From positions 1 to 64,000 of the forward strand of contig CAKNJR010000010.1 in NCBI GenBank assembly GCA_930986425.1: 64,000 nt of DNA, in the 5' to 3' direction. A model generated the notes under the pieces. The model was not told where the DNA came from. It saw nothing but the letters and a program-made list of their open reading frames with translations, and did not search any database. Below, in pieces: positions 47,096-56,611 of the stretch (its first letter is position 1; the number at the start of each line of letters is the position of its first letter). A program made the position numbers and the translations under genes. This DNA comes from an uncultured Clostridium sp. (GTDB lineage Bacteria; Bacillota; Clostridia; TANB77; CAG-508).

Positions 47096-47473
47096 ATGAA
47101 ATTAAAGATTGCTATTATTTCTGCTATTTTAGTTCTACTCATTATTTTTGCAGTTTGGCTTGGATACAACAAATATTTGAATGATAATTATTCTGCTAAT
47201 GCTACTGTTATCGGTATTGTCTATGGAGATATTTTACAAATGAAAATAGAAGAAAATAAACTTTTTGACGAAGGAGTTTATATTATTAATATAAGAGTTC
47301 CTGATACCGTAGTTGATTCTAATGGAAAAGAGTTTAATAGATTCGATTTAGACACTGGTGATAAAATAATGATTACTGTTTCTCCAAGCAAATTTGGCGT
47401 TGAATATATAAATACAGACTTAGGAATTGGAATAGATGGTGTTATAAAAATAAAATTACTAAACAAATCCTAA
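47096..47473 (+). CDS. Small membrane-anchored protein, copy 1 of a tandem duplication
   Basis: 125 residues from ATG 47096, eight bases behind AAAGGGG; an ATG six bases earlier is too close to that site. An N-terminal membrane helix (about 4-22) is followed by a beta-rich outer domain with FDLDTGDKIMITVSP. It is like many DUF3221-type small exported proteins, but I cannot name the family. A close paralogue is at 47844. Confidence 0.75.
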   Translation: MKLKIAIISAILVLLIIFAVWLGYNKYLNDNYSANATVIGIVYGDILQMKIEENKLFDEGVYIINIRVPDTVVDSNGKEFNRFDLDTGDKIMITVSPSKFGVEYINTDLGIGIDGVIKIKLLNKS

Positions 47474-47520
47474 ATTTTATAACTTTATTTATTTCATTGC
47501 TTTCCATAAAGGAGGTTTTT

Positions 47521-47742
47521 ATGTTAAAAAATATTTTTAAGAAATGTTTTATTAGTATTCTAGTTTTACTTGTAATTTTATTTATAGGAATGACTAATTC
47601 GCAAGCTATGAGTAACACTATAATTGAGGTTGATGGTGAGACTGATTTAGCTTTTGAGCCAGGGAGGCTCATGAAGTATGATAAAGAAACAAACACAACT
47701 ACAGAAGTAAATATGGAAGAAATAAATTCGCTAATAATTTAA
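47521..47742 (+). CDS. Small secreted protein
   Basis: 73 residues from ATG 47521, which has AAAGGAGG nine bases upstream. A signal peptide (about 1-28, ending NSQAMS) precedes a short acidic mature part. It lies between the two duplicated genes and ends at a strong terminator. Function unknown. Confidence 0.6.
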   Translation: MLKNIFKKCFISILVLLVILFIGMTNSQAMSNTIIEVDGETDLAFEPGRLMKYDKETNTTTEVNMEEINSLII

Positions 47743-47749
47743 ATCATAA

Positions 47750-47788
47750 TAGAAAAAAGAATGATGAAAATTCATTCTTTTTTCTATT
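47750..47788 (+). terminator. Rho-independent terminator
   Basis: A perfect 16-bp stem (47750-47765 with 47773-47788) over a 7-base loop, with a T-run within the second arm. Confidence 0.85.
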
Positions 47789-47843
47789 GCGATTAATATA
47801 TTTTAGCTATATAATAATTTTATAAATTAAAGGGGTAATGTAT

Positions 47844-48215
47844 ATGAAATTAAAGATTGTTATTATTTCTGCTATTTTATTTTTACTCATTATTTTTGCA
47901 GTTTGGCTTGGATACAACAAATATTTGGATGATAATTATTCTGCCAATGCTACTGTTATTGATATTGTCTATGGTAGTGTTTTGCAAATGCATGTCGAAG
48001 GAAATGAGCGTTTTGAAGAAGGCATATATTTTATTAATTTGAATGTGCTAAACATTATTAGGGATTCCAATGGAAAGAAATTTGAAAGATTTGATTTGAA
48101 GTCTGGAGATAAAATAAGGATTACTGCCTCTCCTAAAAAAATGTACTTTACTTATGAGGATGATGGTACAATTATCTTAGATGGTGTTTTTAAATTAGTT
48201 CTATTTACTGAATAG
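47844..48215 (+). CDS. Small membrane-anchored protein, copy 2 of a tandem duplication
   Basis: 123 residues from ATG 47844. The ribosome site and the first 150 coding bases are almost identical to copy 1 at 47096, including silent positions, while the outer domain has diverged (HVEGNERFEEG, SPKKMYFTYEDDG). That pattern suggests a recent duplication or gene conversion of the 5' part. Confidence 0.75.
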   Translation: MKLKIVIISAILFLLIIFAVWLGYNKYLDDNYSANATVIDIVYGSVLQMHVEGNERFEEGIYFINLNVLNIIRDSNGKKFERFDLKSGDKIRITASPKKMYFTYEDDGTIILDGVFKLVLFTE

Positions 48216-48328
48216 AAAAGATTTATGTATAAATTTAACATTTTTGTGTCATTTTAAAAAAAGTATGGACAATTTCTTTTTAATATATTATTATATTGTT
48301 GTTAATAAAATTTTAGGAGGAATAAATT

Positions 48329-48742
48329 ATGTTAAATATAAAGAAAATTATTGCATTAATTCTAACAATTTTATTTTGTACAAGTGTCGTTGTTTTTGCA
48401 ACAGATATTGATATGAATTTAACTGGTGGCAGTACTGCTGATACTAATACAGTTGCTAATGGTAATACTACAAATACAGATGCAGCTAACACTGATACAG
48501 CTACTAATTCAGCAACTACAAATAATTCAATTTCTAACACTTCTACTACTTCAAATACAACAAGTAATACTTTAAATAGTGGAAATCAAACAACAAATGC
48601 AAATGTTCAAAGCGTTAATAATATTAATGATGTGCAAAGTTCTACATTAGAAATTACTCAAATATTGAACATATTCTTAATAGCAATTGGCTTGATTTTA
48701 GTTCTTCTTGCTATTGCAATATTAATTAGATTAAGAAAATAA
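48329..48742 (+). CDS. Exported Thr/Asn-rich protein with C-terminal membrane helix
   Basis: 137 residues: signal peptide (about 1-25, ending VFAT), a linker of T, N, S and A (about 32-100) and a C-terminal helix ending LIRLRK. This is the layout of a surface stalk held by its C-terminus. TAGGAGG precedes the ATG. A protein of the same architecture is at 50341. Function unknown. Confidence 0.75.
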   Translation: MLNIKKIIALILTILFCTSVVVFATDIDMNLTGGSTADTNTVANGNTTNTDAANTDTATNSATTNNSISNTSTTSNTTSNTLNSGNQTTNANVQSVNNINDVQSSTLEITQILNIFLIAIGLILVLLAIAILIRLRK

Positions 48743-48755
48743 AGAAAGATAAATT

Positions 48756-48790
48756 AAGAAGGAAAGCTTTAAAACTTCCCTTCTTTTTAT
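48756..48790. terminator. Terminator between convergent genes
   Basis: AAGAAGG...CCTTCTT arms with one interior mismatch and a T-run on the plus strand. Confidence 0.6.
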
Positions 48791-48793
48791 TTA

Positions 48794-49249
48794 TTATTGT
48801 TTCATATATCTTTCCATTTTTCTCTGAGCTTCTTTTTTCTTTAAATCTTCTCTTTTATCATAAAGCTTCTTTCCTCTACCTACACCTAATTCTAATTTTA
48901 CAAAATTTCCTTTAAAATATATTTTTGTAGGTACTAATGTATAACCTTTTTGTGTAATCATCCCTATTAGTTTATGTATTTCTTTTTTATTTAGTAAAAG
49001 CTTTTTTGGTCTAAGTGGGTCTTTGTTAAATATATTACCATGTTCATAAGGACTTATGTTCATAGAATAAACATATACTTCCCCATTTTTTTCAATTGTT
49101 GCATAACTGTCTTTTAAATTTACTTTGCCAGCTCTAATCGATTTTATTTCTGTTCCATATAATACAATTCCTGCTTCAATTGTTTCTAATATTTCATAAT
49201 TATGGTATGCGTTTGGATTTTTTGCTATTATTTTATTATCTTTATTCAT
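48794..49249 (-). CDS. smpB: SsrA-binding protein
   Basis: 151 residues, standard length. SmpB carries tmRNA to stalled ribosomes. [40 protein letters not shown] and the C-terminal [23 protein letters not shown] are diagnostic. The tmRNA gene (ssrA), sometimes adjacent, is not seen in this window. Confidence 0.96.
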   Translation of the reverse strand: MNKDNKIIAKNPNAYHNYEILETIEAGIVLYGTEIKSIRAGKVNLKDSYATIEKNGEVYVYSMNISPYEHGNIFNKDPLRPKKLLLNKKEIHKLIGMITQKGYTLVPTKIYFKGNFVKLELGVGRGKKLYDKREDLKKKEAQRKMERYMKQ

Positions 49250-49336
49250 TCTCTCCCTCTTAATTAAGTTGTTATTCTAAAAAAACTATAATTTCAATTT
49301 TAAAGCAATTTTGTTTTTATGCATAAACTTATATTC

Positions 49337-50107
49337 TTAAACATTATTTTCAGCTGTATGGTCATTCTCGTTTGAATTTGAAGCATCTATTTCATTAAAA
49401 TATGCTTTTATTCCATTGTATATTCCTTGAACTATTTTGTCTTGATATGAATCGCTTACTAGATTTTGTCTTTCCTTTGTGCTTGATAAAAATCCTGTTT
49501 CTACAAGGCATGATGCCATTTCAGTTTTTGAAGTTACAATCAATCCCGTACTTTCTTTTATTCCTAAGTCTTCTGCATTAGTTGCGTTAATTACATTAGT
49601 TTGAATATTTTCGGCCAAAATTTTGCTTTCAGTATCTTTAACCGGATTATACCAAGTTTCAATACCACTTGTAACAGTATCATCTTCTAATGCATTTTGA
49701 TGAATACTAATAAAGATATCTGCGTCAGCTCTATTGGCTATCCTAGCTCGTTCATTTAGATATACGTTTACATCTTCTGTTCTAGTCATTATAACTTCTG
49801 TATATTCTTTAGACAAAACTTCTTCGAGTTTTTTAGCGATTTGTAAGTCAATTGTTTTTTCTAAAACATTTCCGAATATACAGCCTGGCTCTTCTTCCCC
49901 GCCGTGACCTGCATCAATTACTATGCATTTGTCTATTTTGTTTGGTTGATTATAACTTACTGCTGCTGTTGTTGCAGAAGTGTTATTTGTATTAAAGTTA
50001 TTATATATACAGGAAACAATTATCAAAATAATTATTAAAAGTACTAATCCTACTTTTCTTCTATTTAATTGTTTTTTTCTCGTTCTTTTGTATCTTTTTT
50101 TACTCAT
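49337..50107 (-). CDS. N-acetylmuramoyl-L-alanine amidase (CwlD-like)
   Basis: 256 residues. A basic start and one membrane helix (about 17-36) precede an amidase_3 domain: VIDAGHGGEEEPG (zinc His), the second ligand E in VLEKTIDLQIA, FISIHQNALED (zinc His) and CLVETGFLSS (catalytic Glu). It cuts the amide between MurNAc and L-Ala. The short anchored form resembles CwlD, which makes muramic-delta-lactam in the spore cortex, in line with dpaB in this window. Confidence 0.88.
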   Translation of the reverse strand: MSKKRYKRTRKKQLNRRKVGLVLLIIILIIVSCIYNNFNTNNTSATTAAVSYNQPNKIDKCIVIDAGHGGEEEPGCIFGNVLEKTIDLQIAKKLEEVLSKEYTEVIMTRTEDVNVYLNERARIANRADADIFISIHQNALEDDTVTSGIETWYNPVKDTESKILAENIQTNVINATNAEDLGIKESTGLIVTSKTEMASCLVETGFLSSTKERQNLVSDSYQDKIVQGIYNGIKAYFNEIDASNSNENDHTAENNV

Positions 50108-50297
50108 TAACTTCTCCCTTATCCATTATCATGGATTTAGTATATCTAACTTTTTGAAAATTATCCATAAAATGGTTGAAGTAAATTTGATTTATTATAC
50201 TTTATCACTTTATTTGTATTCTGTCAATTCGATAATGCTATTATTTATATAATGATATAAGGTTTTACTAGTAAAATATTTTTAGTTTAGCCATAAA

Positions 50298-50336
50298 AAT
50301 AAGTGACCTACTTATAAAAAGTAAATCACTTATTTT
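50298..50336 (-). terminator. Rho-independent terminator
   Basis: AATAAGTGA (50298-50306) pairs with TCACTTATT (50326-50334), with T-rich sequence after it on the minus strand. Confidence 0.75.
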
Positions 50337-50340
50337 CTAA

Positions 50341-50766
50341 TTAATCATTATCATTATGCTCTTTCATATATTTGCAAATAAGGACAACTGCAATAATAAC
50401 AATTGCTATTAAAATTATCCACATCCATACATCAAGGCTCATTCCTAGGAATGTATAATTTGATGATGCACCATTCATAGAATTTACGCTATTTCCAGAT
50501 GTATTAAGAGTATTTCTTACACTATTTACTGTTGTTTCTGTTGCATTTCCTACTGCATTCCCAACACCTTGAGCTGTATTTTTAGTAGCATCCCATGTGT
50601 TTTCAACAGCGTTACCTACTGTATCCATGGTGTTGTCTACACCACTCGCAACATTATCTGCTGCATTTCTGGCGTTATTTGCCATTTCTCCAGTAGCAAA
50701 GACTGTGCTAAAACATGCTGCAAACATAATTAGAAGTATACTAATGATTGCAATCTTTTTATGCAT
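50341..50766 (-). CDS. Exported Asn/Val-rich repeat protein with C-terminal membrane helix
   Basis: 141 residues from ATG 50766, preceded by AAAGGGGG. A signal peptide (to VFATG) is followed by degenerate repeats of the form N-x-V-x-N-T-x-x-x-A/T and a C-terminal helix (about 108-133). The repeats look like an amphipathic LEA/apolipoprotein-like helix. It resembles 48329 in architecture. Function unknown. Confidence 0.75.
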   Translation of the reverse strand: MHKKIAIISILLIMFAACFSTVFATGEMANNARNAADNVASGVDNTMDTVGNAVENTWDATKNTAQGVGNAVGNATETTVNSVRNTLNTSGNSVNSMNGASSNYTFLGMSLDVWMWIILIAIVIIAVVLICKYMKEHNDND

Positions 50767-50859
50767 ATTTTCCCCCTTTAATAACTTTGTGAAATCAATA
50801 TTAGTATTTGTTATTTTTGAAAATATATGCAAAAAATGTCGACCAATTTTTACAGCTTT

Positions 50860-51789
50860 TTATGCTTTATTGCTACTGCCAAACACATCTCTTATTTTAT
50901 GTTTTACAGTTTCTTTTATAAAGTCTCTTCCAGGACCTAGATATTTTCTAGGGTCAAATTGTTCAGGTGTTTCTACAAATACTTTTCTTATTGCTGCTGT
51001 CATTGCAAGTCTTAAGTCTGTATCTACATTTATTTTTGATACACCACGCATACTTGCTTCATGAAGCATTTCATCTGGTACACCTTTTGCACCAGGCATA
51101 TTTCCACCATATTTATTGCACATTTCTACATATTCTGGTATTACTGTTGATGCTCCGTGTAATACTATTGGAACATTTGGCATTAATTCTTTTACTTTTT
51201 CTAGGATATCAAAACGAAGTCTTGCTTCTCCTTTAAATTTATAGGCTCCATGGCTTGTACCAATTGCAATAGCAAGAGAATCACATCCTGTTCTTTGAAC
51301 AAACTCAAGAGCTTGTTCTGGGTCAGTATACATTGCATCATTTTCTGCAACGTTTACATCATCCTCAACACCTGCAAGTTTTCCAAGTTCCGCTTCAACT
51401 ACTACTCCATGTTCATGAGCATAATCTACAACTTGTTTTGTTAATTCAATATTTTTTTCAAAATCATATTTTGAACCGTCAAACATTACTGATGTATATC
51501 CATTATCTACACATAATTTACAAGTTTCAAAATCTGGTCCATGGTCTAAATGTAATGCAACTGGAATATCGTGTTCCTCTAAACCAGCTTCAATCATCTT
51601 TCTTAAATATGGTATTCTAGCATATTTAATTGCGCTAGATGAAGTTTGAAGGATAACTGGTGAATTTTCTTCTGCTGCTGCGTCCATTATTCCTTGTACA
51701 AACTCCATATTATTAATATTAAATGCACCTACTGCAAATTTTTCTGCAATAGATTTTTCAAACATATTTTTTGTTGTTACTAATGACAT
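50860..51789 (-). CDS. fba: Class II fructose-1,6-bisphosphate aldolase
   Basis: 309 residues. It splits fructose bisphosphate in glycolysis. AVGAFNINNMEF, the zinc-binding ALHLDHGPDFE, SVMFDGSKYDFEKN, VEAELGKLAGVEDD, TDPEQALEFV, LAIAIGTSHGAYKF, VLHGAST and INVDTDLRLA are all in place. GAGGTAATAATT lies before ATG 51789. Confidence 0.97.
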   Translation of the reverse strand: MSLVTTKNMFEKSIAEKFAVGAFNINNMEFVQGIMDAAAEENSPVILQTSSSAIKYARIPYLRKMIEAGLEEHDIPVALHLDHGPDFETCKLCVDNGYTSVMFDGSKYDFEKNIELTKQVVDYAHEHGVVVEAELGKLAGVEDDVNVAENDAMYTDPEQALEFVQRTGCDSLAIAIGTSHGAYKFKGEARLRFDILEKVKELMPNVPIVLHGASTVIPEYVEMCNKYGGNMPGAKGVPDEMLHEASMRGVSKINVDTDLRLAMTAAIRKVFVETPEQFDPRKYLGPGRDFIKETVKHKIRDVFGSSNKA

Positions 51790-51850
51790 AATTATTACCT
51801 CCTCATTTGCTTATGATTTTATATTTAATTATTTGCATTGTCAATTGTTT

Positions 51851-52589
51851 TTATTCTATTTTTTCAATACTAACAACTATTTCTTTACTAAGTAATTCAA
51901 AGCCTGCATTTTTTGCAACTTTTCTTGATGGAATATTATTTTTATTTACCCAGTATGTAGGAATAAGACCTTTTTTCAAACATTCATATGCAATTTTCTC
52001 TACCACTTTTTTAGCAAATCCTTTATTCTTATATCCATCTTCTGTTTGAATTACAATGTTTGCCATATTACTTGTTATATTTGATATATATCCTAATGAA
52101 ACTATTTTATTATCCTTGATTATTCCATGATTAATTCCGCCAAGGCGCTTTTATTTTATTAAATTCATTCCATTTTTGCTCTTTATATTTTAACTCATTG
52201 CTTTTCTTGACAATATTATAAAAATATTGCTTTTTACTTTCATCAATTAATTCTACATCATCACAATTGACATTTTTGTCATCCGATTGTTTTATCAATC
52301 TATACATTTCTTTTATTTCAAAAGTTTTAAATTCATTCTCAGCAAATTGATTTAAGAAATCTTTTAAATTATCTTCGTTTAATTCTTCAATCTCATTTAT
52401 TTTTTTATTTAATTTATCTGCAATTTTGCTTGAACATGAAATAACAATACTATTATTTATATTTGTTGCAATAATTGGATAATAAAATCTCCCGGCATAT
52501 AAAATATCTCTATTAGATGATGATATTACTGTAAATATTTTTCCACAATCAAACTCTTTTATTCCTAAAAAATCATTATAATTTTTCAA
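51851..52589 (-). CDS. GNAT-family acetyltransferase, apparent +1 frameshift at 52139
   Basis: The first frame starts at TTG 52589 behind AGGAGA and runs 150 codons to NKIKAPW. It would then read RN and stop at 52131. Dropping one base (the C opposite 52139) continues PW-GINHGIIKDNKIVSLGYI, then TEDGYKNKGFAKKVV, the acetyl-CoA loop, and RKVAKNAGFELL to the stop at 51851, giving one acetyltransferase of about 246 residues. The codon met at the break is CGG. The two halves are otherwise intact. Confidence 0.75.
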
Positions 52590-52623
52590 TTAAATTCTCC
52601 TAATTATACTAAGTTATAAATAA

Positions 52624-53304
52624 TTAATTTATTTCTTTCTCTATAAATTTACCATCTTCAAAAATAATATCATATGCTTTTGAATTTTCATAATTTTTAA
52701 CTATTTTATAATCTGTGTCTGAGAATATTAATGATGCATCATTATCAATAGCTATGCCTCTTAAATTGTTTTTCTTTATATTGTCATAAAACTGCTTTTT
52801 CTTTTCATTGCTTTTTTCATCATAATGTACACAATTAATCATATGTATCAAATCAAGACCTTCTATCATTTCATAATTGTACTTAAACCAACAATAGCTT
52901 CCTGCACTCATTCCTGCTAGAATAACGTTTTTTTGGTATGCCTCTATTAAACATTTATCTATGCCTTTACTTTTCCATACATCCATCATAAACTTAGTTT
53001 TACCACAACCAACATAAATAATATCACTACTTAAAATCTTTTTTCTAATTTCTTCAAACGTGATGTTATTATTCAAAACACATAAGTTTTCTACGATTGC
53101 CCCTAAACTTTCATATGCATTTTTAAAACTGATGTAGTAGTCTTCTCTTTCGCTTGAAGCGGTTCCTATAAATAAAACCTTAGGATTATCTTTCGCGCAT
53201 AATTTCATTATTTCAAAATCTATCTTTCTTGGTGAATATGGTATAAAAACATTTTCTTTGTTTTTTATCCCCACTAATCCTCCTATACAAATTATTGTTC
53301 CCAT
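52624..53304 (-). CDS. Peptidase S51 (dipeptidase E-like)
   Basis: 226 residues from ATG 53304, chosen for the AGGAGG site before it. The nucleophile elbow GMSAGSYCWF and the preceding VGCGKTKFMMDVW fit the family; VLFIGTASSERED lies near the N-terminus. It cleaves N-terminal Asp dipeptides or related bonds in the cytosol. It lies 24 bases behind helD and 34 before the GNAT, suggesting an operon. Confidence 0.88.
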   Translation of the reverse strand: MGTIICIGGLVGIKNKENVFIPYSPRKIDFEIMKLCAKDNPKVLFIGTASSEREDYYISFKNAYESLGAIVENLCVLNNNITFEEIRKKILSSDIIYVGCGKTKFMMDVWKSKGIDKCLIEAYQKNVILAGMSAGSYCWFKYNYEMIEGLDLIHMINCVHYDEKSNEKKKQFYDNIKKNNLRGIAIDNDASLIFSDTDYKIVKNYENSKAYDIIFEDGKFIEKEIN

Positions 53305-53328
53305 AAATATTTTCCTCCTACAAAACAA

Positions 53329-55491
53329 TTATAACATATTATACAATGGTTTAACCAATTCATTATCATACAACACCTTCAATTCGTGAAGCGGTCTAGT
53401 CATGGCAACATAAAGCAACTTCATTTCCATATCATTATTTTCATCGTATTTTAGCTTTGAAGCATTTGAAACAATAGCTCCATCAAATTCTAATCCTTTT
53501 GCTAAGTAGCTTGTAATAGCACATATTCCGCCATTATACATTGTGTCGGAATCTGTAATATTAACGCTATTAAATTTTTTATTAAGCCTTTTACTTATGC
53601 TGCTTGCCTCATCTTCATCTTTGCAAATAATTGCAATTGTTTTAAAATCTTCTTTTAAATATTCTTCCAAAATATTTTCAATAGTTTTAATTTGCTCATC
53701 TACACCGCTAAAATTAATAAACTCAACTTTTTTACCGTGTCTAATAACAGGTTCTGCTACATTTAATCCTAAATGTTTAGTTATATTACTTGCACAATTC
53801 ATTATTTCTGTAGTTGTTCTATAACTTTTGTGCAGATTTTTTATTTCACATTTATTATTAAATGCTATTTCCTGCACACTCTCCCAATTCTTAATTCCTC
53901 TGTATTGGTATATTGATTGAGCTAAATCTCCGAAAATGCTAAATGTTGCATTACTTAATAGTTTCTTTAATGCCACAAAATTAAAATCTCCAAAGTCCTG
54001 TGCCTCGTCTATTGCAACCTGCTTGTAGTTTGCATATTCTCCTCCACCATTAATACGAGTTTTTAAATATATAAGGCTACTTAAGTCTTCAAATTCAACT
54101 TTTTTACTTTTTAAATTTTTAATATTATAATTTACATTTTCATTTTTTATATTATAATTACTCAAATATATATATTCATTTATTCTACTTAGAAAGGTAA
54201 TATATGTTTTATAAATATTAGGTAACAACTGATTAAAAAATTTATTTAATCTTTGTTTAAAGCCTTTTGACAGTTCTTTTTCAATACTAGATAGAATATC
54301 CATTTCTTTATACTTTAATTCATTAGACACATTTTTAGTCTTTTCTTTAAACTGATTTTGCAAATTTTCTTTTATATCATCTAAATTATCTTCAACGTAT
54401 TTTTGTAATAATAAATTTGTCTTATTCACTTTTTTCTCAATATTATCATAAATAACAGGATTTTCAATCGACTTATATATGTTCTTAATAAATTCTGAGG
54501 AAAATATAACATATCCTTTTATTTCTATATTTTTATCTGGAATTATATTTTTATCTATTTCTTCAATATATTTATCTAAAGCATTTTTAAACTCCATGGA
54601 AACTTTTAAATTTTGAAAATTAAGTGAATTAGAATTTTTTATGTATTGCCTTATTTTTTCATCTTCACTAATTAAAGCGAAGTCTTCATTTATGTACTCT
54701 TTGCAAAGTTCATCATAAGTAAGTTGATTTACATTTTCTACATCTAAGTCAGGTAAAACATTAGAAATATAGCTAATAAAAAATTTATTTGGACCTATTA
54801 CTAAGTATTGATTTGGTTTGACAGTATCTCTGTAATTATATACTAGATAAGCAATTCTATGTAGAGCAACTGTTGTTTTTCCACTACCTGCAACTCCTTG
54901 AACAATTATATTTTTATTTAATGGCTCTCTTATTATTTGGTTTTGCTCTTTTTGAATAGTTGATACAATGTTCTTTAATCTGTTATCTGCACTAGAATTT
55001 AAATATGGTTTTAATAATTCATCATTTGCAACAGTATCAACATCTTGATAACTTATGAGCTTTTGATTTTCTATATTATATTGTCTTTTTAATAATAGCT
55101 CTCCTTTACAAACTCCTTCTGGTGCTATATATGATGTTTTTCCTATATTACTATCATAGTAAATCGATGAAATTGGAGCTCTCCAATCTATAGTTATAAT
55201 ATTATTTTCTTCATCGACAGCTCCAATTTTGCCTATATATAGTTTTTCAGCGGTATTTTCATTTTCTCTTTTAAAATCTATTCTCGCAAAATATGGTGAA
55301 TTAATTGTTTTAAACATTTTTTGCATTTTTTCATCATACATGTTTATAAAATTTTCTATCATTAGTTCATTATCTTTGTAAAGTTTAGGAACGGCCTGTG
55401 CTCTTAATTCATAATACTTAATTGTTTCTTTGAATTTTTCTACAACTTCTTTTAGTTTTTCTTTTTCTAACTCAAATTCTGAATTTTCCAT
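53329..55491 (-). CDS. helD: RNA polymerase recycling motor HelD-like helicase
   Basis: 720 residues. The N-terminal coiled-coil arm (about 1-55), SPYFARIDFKREN, the YIGKIGAVDEE beta segment and TIDWRAPISSIYYD are typical of HelD, not of UvrD. A superfamily 1 motor follows: VQGVAGSGKTTVALHR, VAIDEAQDFGDF, FGDLAQSIYQYRGI, LHKSYRTTTEIM and LYVAMTRPLHEL. HelD removes stalled RNA polymerase from DNA. AAAGGAG precedes ATG 55491. Confidence 0.92.
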   Translation of the reverse strand: MENSEFELEKEKLKEVVEKFKETIKYYELRAQAVPKLYKDNELMIENFINMYDEKMQKMFKTINSPYFARIDFKRENENTAEKLYIGKIGAVDEENNIITIDWRAPISSIYYDSNIGKTSYIAPEGVCKGELLLKRQYNIENQKLISYQDVDTVANDELLKPYLNSSADNRLKNIVSTIQKEQNQIIREPLNKNIIVQGVAGSGKTTVALHRIAYLVYNYRDTVKPNQYLVIGPNKFFISYISNVLPDLDVENVNQLTYDELCKEYINEDFALISEDEKIRQYIKNSNSLNFQNLKVSMEFKNALDKYIEEIDKNIIPDKNIEIKGYVIFSSEFIKNIYKSIENPVIYDNIEKKVNKTNLLLQKYVEDNLDDIKENLQNQFKEKTKNVSNELKYKEMDILSSIEKELSKGFKQRLNKFFNQLLPNIYKTYITFLSRINEYIYLSNYNIKNENVNYNIKNLKSKKVEFEDLSSLIYLKTRINGGGEYANYKQVAIDEAQDFGDFNFVALKKLLSNATFSIFGDLAQSIYQYRGIKNWESVQEIAFNNKCEIKNLHKSYRTTTEIMNCASNITKHLGLNVAEPVIRHGKKVEFINFSGVDEQIKTIENILEEYLKEDFKTIAIICKDEDEASSISKRLNKKFNSVNITDSDTMYNGGICAITSYLAKGLEFDGAIVSNASKLKYDENNDMEMKLLYVAMTRPLHELKVLYDNELVKPLYNML

Positions 55492-55590
55492 ATTAAATAT
55501 ACTCCTTTTCTATTTTTATTTAATTGGTCGATTGTTATAAATAGAATTTTTTTGGTGACACCTCCTTTTTTTGTATAACAAGAGAAAACA

Positions 55591-55648
55591 AAAATAAAAG
55601 CAGAATAACTTTTATAAAATATTTTTATATTCTTCTGCTTTTATTTTT
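55591..55648 (-). terminator. ldh terminator
   Basis: Two long arms, about 55591-55605 and 55633-55648 (AAAATAAAAGCAGAA and its complement), end in a T-run on the minus strand. Confidence 0.75.
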
Positions 55649-55657
55649 GTTTATTAT

Positions 55658-56611
55658 TTATAAGATAACTTTGTCTATGTCTTCTTTCATATTGTTAAGA
55701 ACTTCAAAGCTATTATCAAATTTAGATTGTTCATCTTCAGATAATGATATATTTAATATATCTTCAACACCTTTATGTCCAATTATTGCTGGTACACCTA
55801 TAAATAGTCCAGAATGTCCGTAGTTACCGTCTATATATGTTGATACTGTTAGAATTTCTTTATCATCATCAAGTATTGTTCTAACAAGTTTTGCTAATCC
55901 TAGTCCTATACCATAATAGGTAGCTTTCTTTCTGTTTATAATTTCATATGCTGCTTGTTGTACTTCTGTATATATTTCGTCAAGAATTTTTTCGTCTTTG
56001 CCTTTTTCTTTTAATATTTGTATTAAAGGTTTGCATCCAATATAGCTATGTGACCAAGCAACGAATGATGAATCTCCATGTTCTCCCATTATATATGCAT
56101 GTACATTTTTAGGAGATATATCTAATCTTTCACCGATTAAGTATCTTAGTCTTGATGTATCTAGCATTGTTCCTGAGCCTATAACTTTGTTTTTAGGAAA
56201 TTTAGAAACTTTCTCTACTACATATGTCATTAAATCTACAGGATTTGTTGCTATTACAAATATTCCTTTAAATCCTGATGCAACTACTTGTTCTGTTATA
56301 TCTTTCATTATGCCTGCATTAGTTTTAGCTAATTCTAATCGAGTTTGTCCAGGTTTTTGAGCTATACCAGCTGTTATAACAACTATGTCTGCATCTTTAC
56401 ATTCATCATATTCTCCGGATTTTATTTCGATTCTACTACTAGGAGCACAAGCTATTCCATGAGCTAAATCCATTGCCTCTCCAACAGCTTTATCTTTTAA
56501 TACGTCGATGAGCACTAGTTCATTTATACCACCTTGATTTTCAAGTGCGTATGCCATACTCATTCCTACAAAGCCTGTACCAACTAATACCACTTTTCTT
56601 TTTGATATCAT
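55658..56611 (-). CDS. ldh: L-lactate dehydrogenase
   Basis: 317 residues from ATG 56611, with GGAGGT just upstream. It reduces pyruvate to lactate with NADH. GTGFVGMSMAYAL binds NAD; IDVLKDKAVGEAMDLAHG, IATNPVDLMTYVV, GSGTMLDTSRLRYLIGERL and the catalytic histidine loop GEHGDSSFVAWSH identify L-LDH rather than malate dehydrogenase. It points to a fermentative lifestyle. The leader of about 125 bases is structured. Confidence 0.95.
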   Translation of the reverse strand: MISKRKVVLVGTGFVGMSMAYALENQGGINELVLIDVLKDKAVGEAMDLAHGIACAPSSRIEIKSGEYDECKDADIVVITAGIAQKPGQTRLELAKTNAGIMKDITEQVVASGFKGIFVIATNPVDLMTYVVEKVSKFPKNKVIGSGTMLDTSRLRYLIGERLDISPKNVHAYIMGEHGDSSFVAWSHSYIGCKPLIQILKEKGKDEKILDEIYTEVQQAAYEIINRKKATYYGIGLGLAKLVRTILDDDKEILTVSTYIDGNYGHSGLFIGVPAIIGHKGVEDILNISLSEDEQSKFDNSFEVLNNMKEDIDKVIL

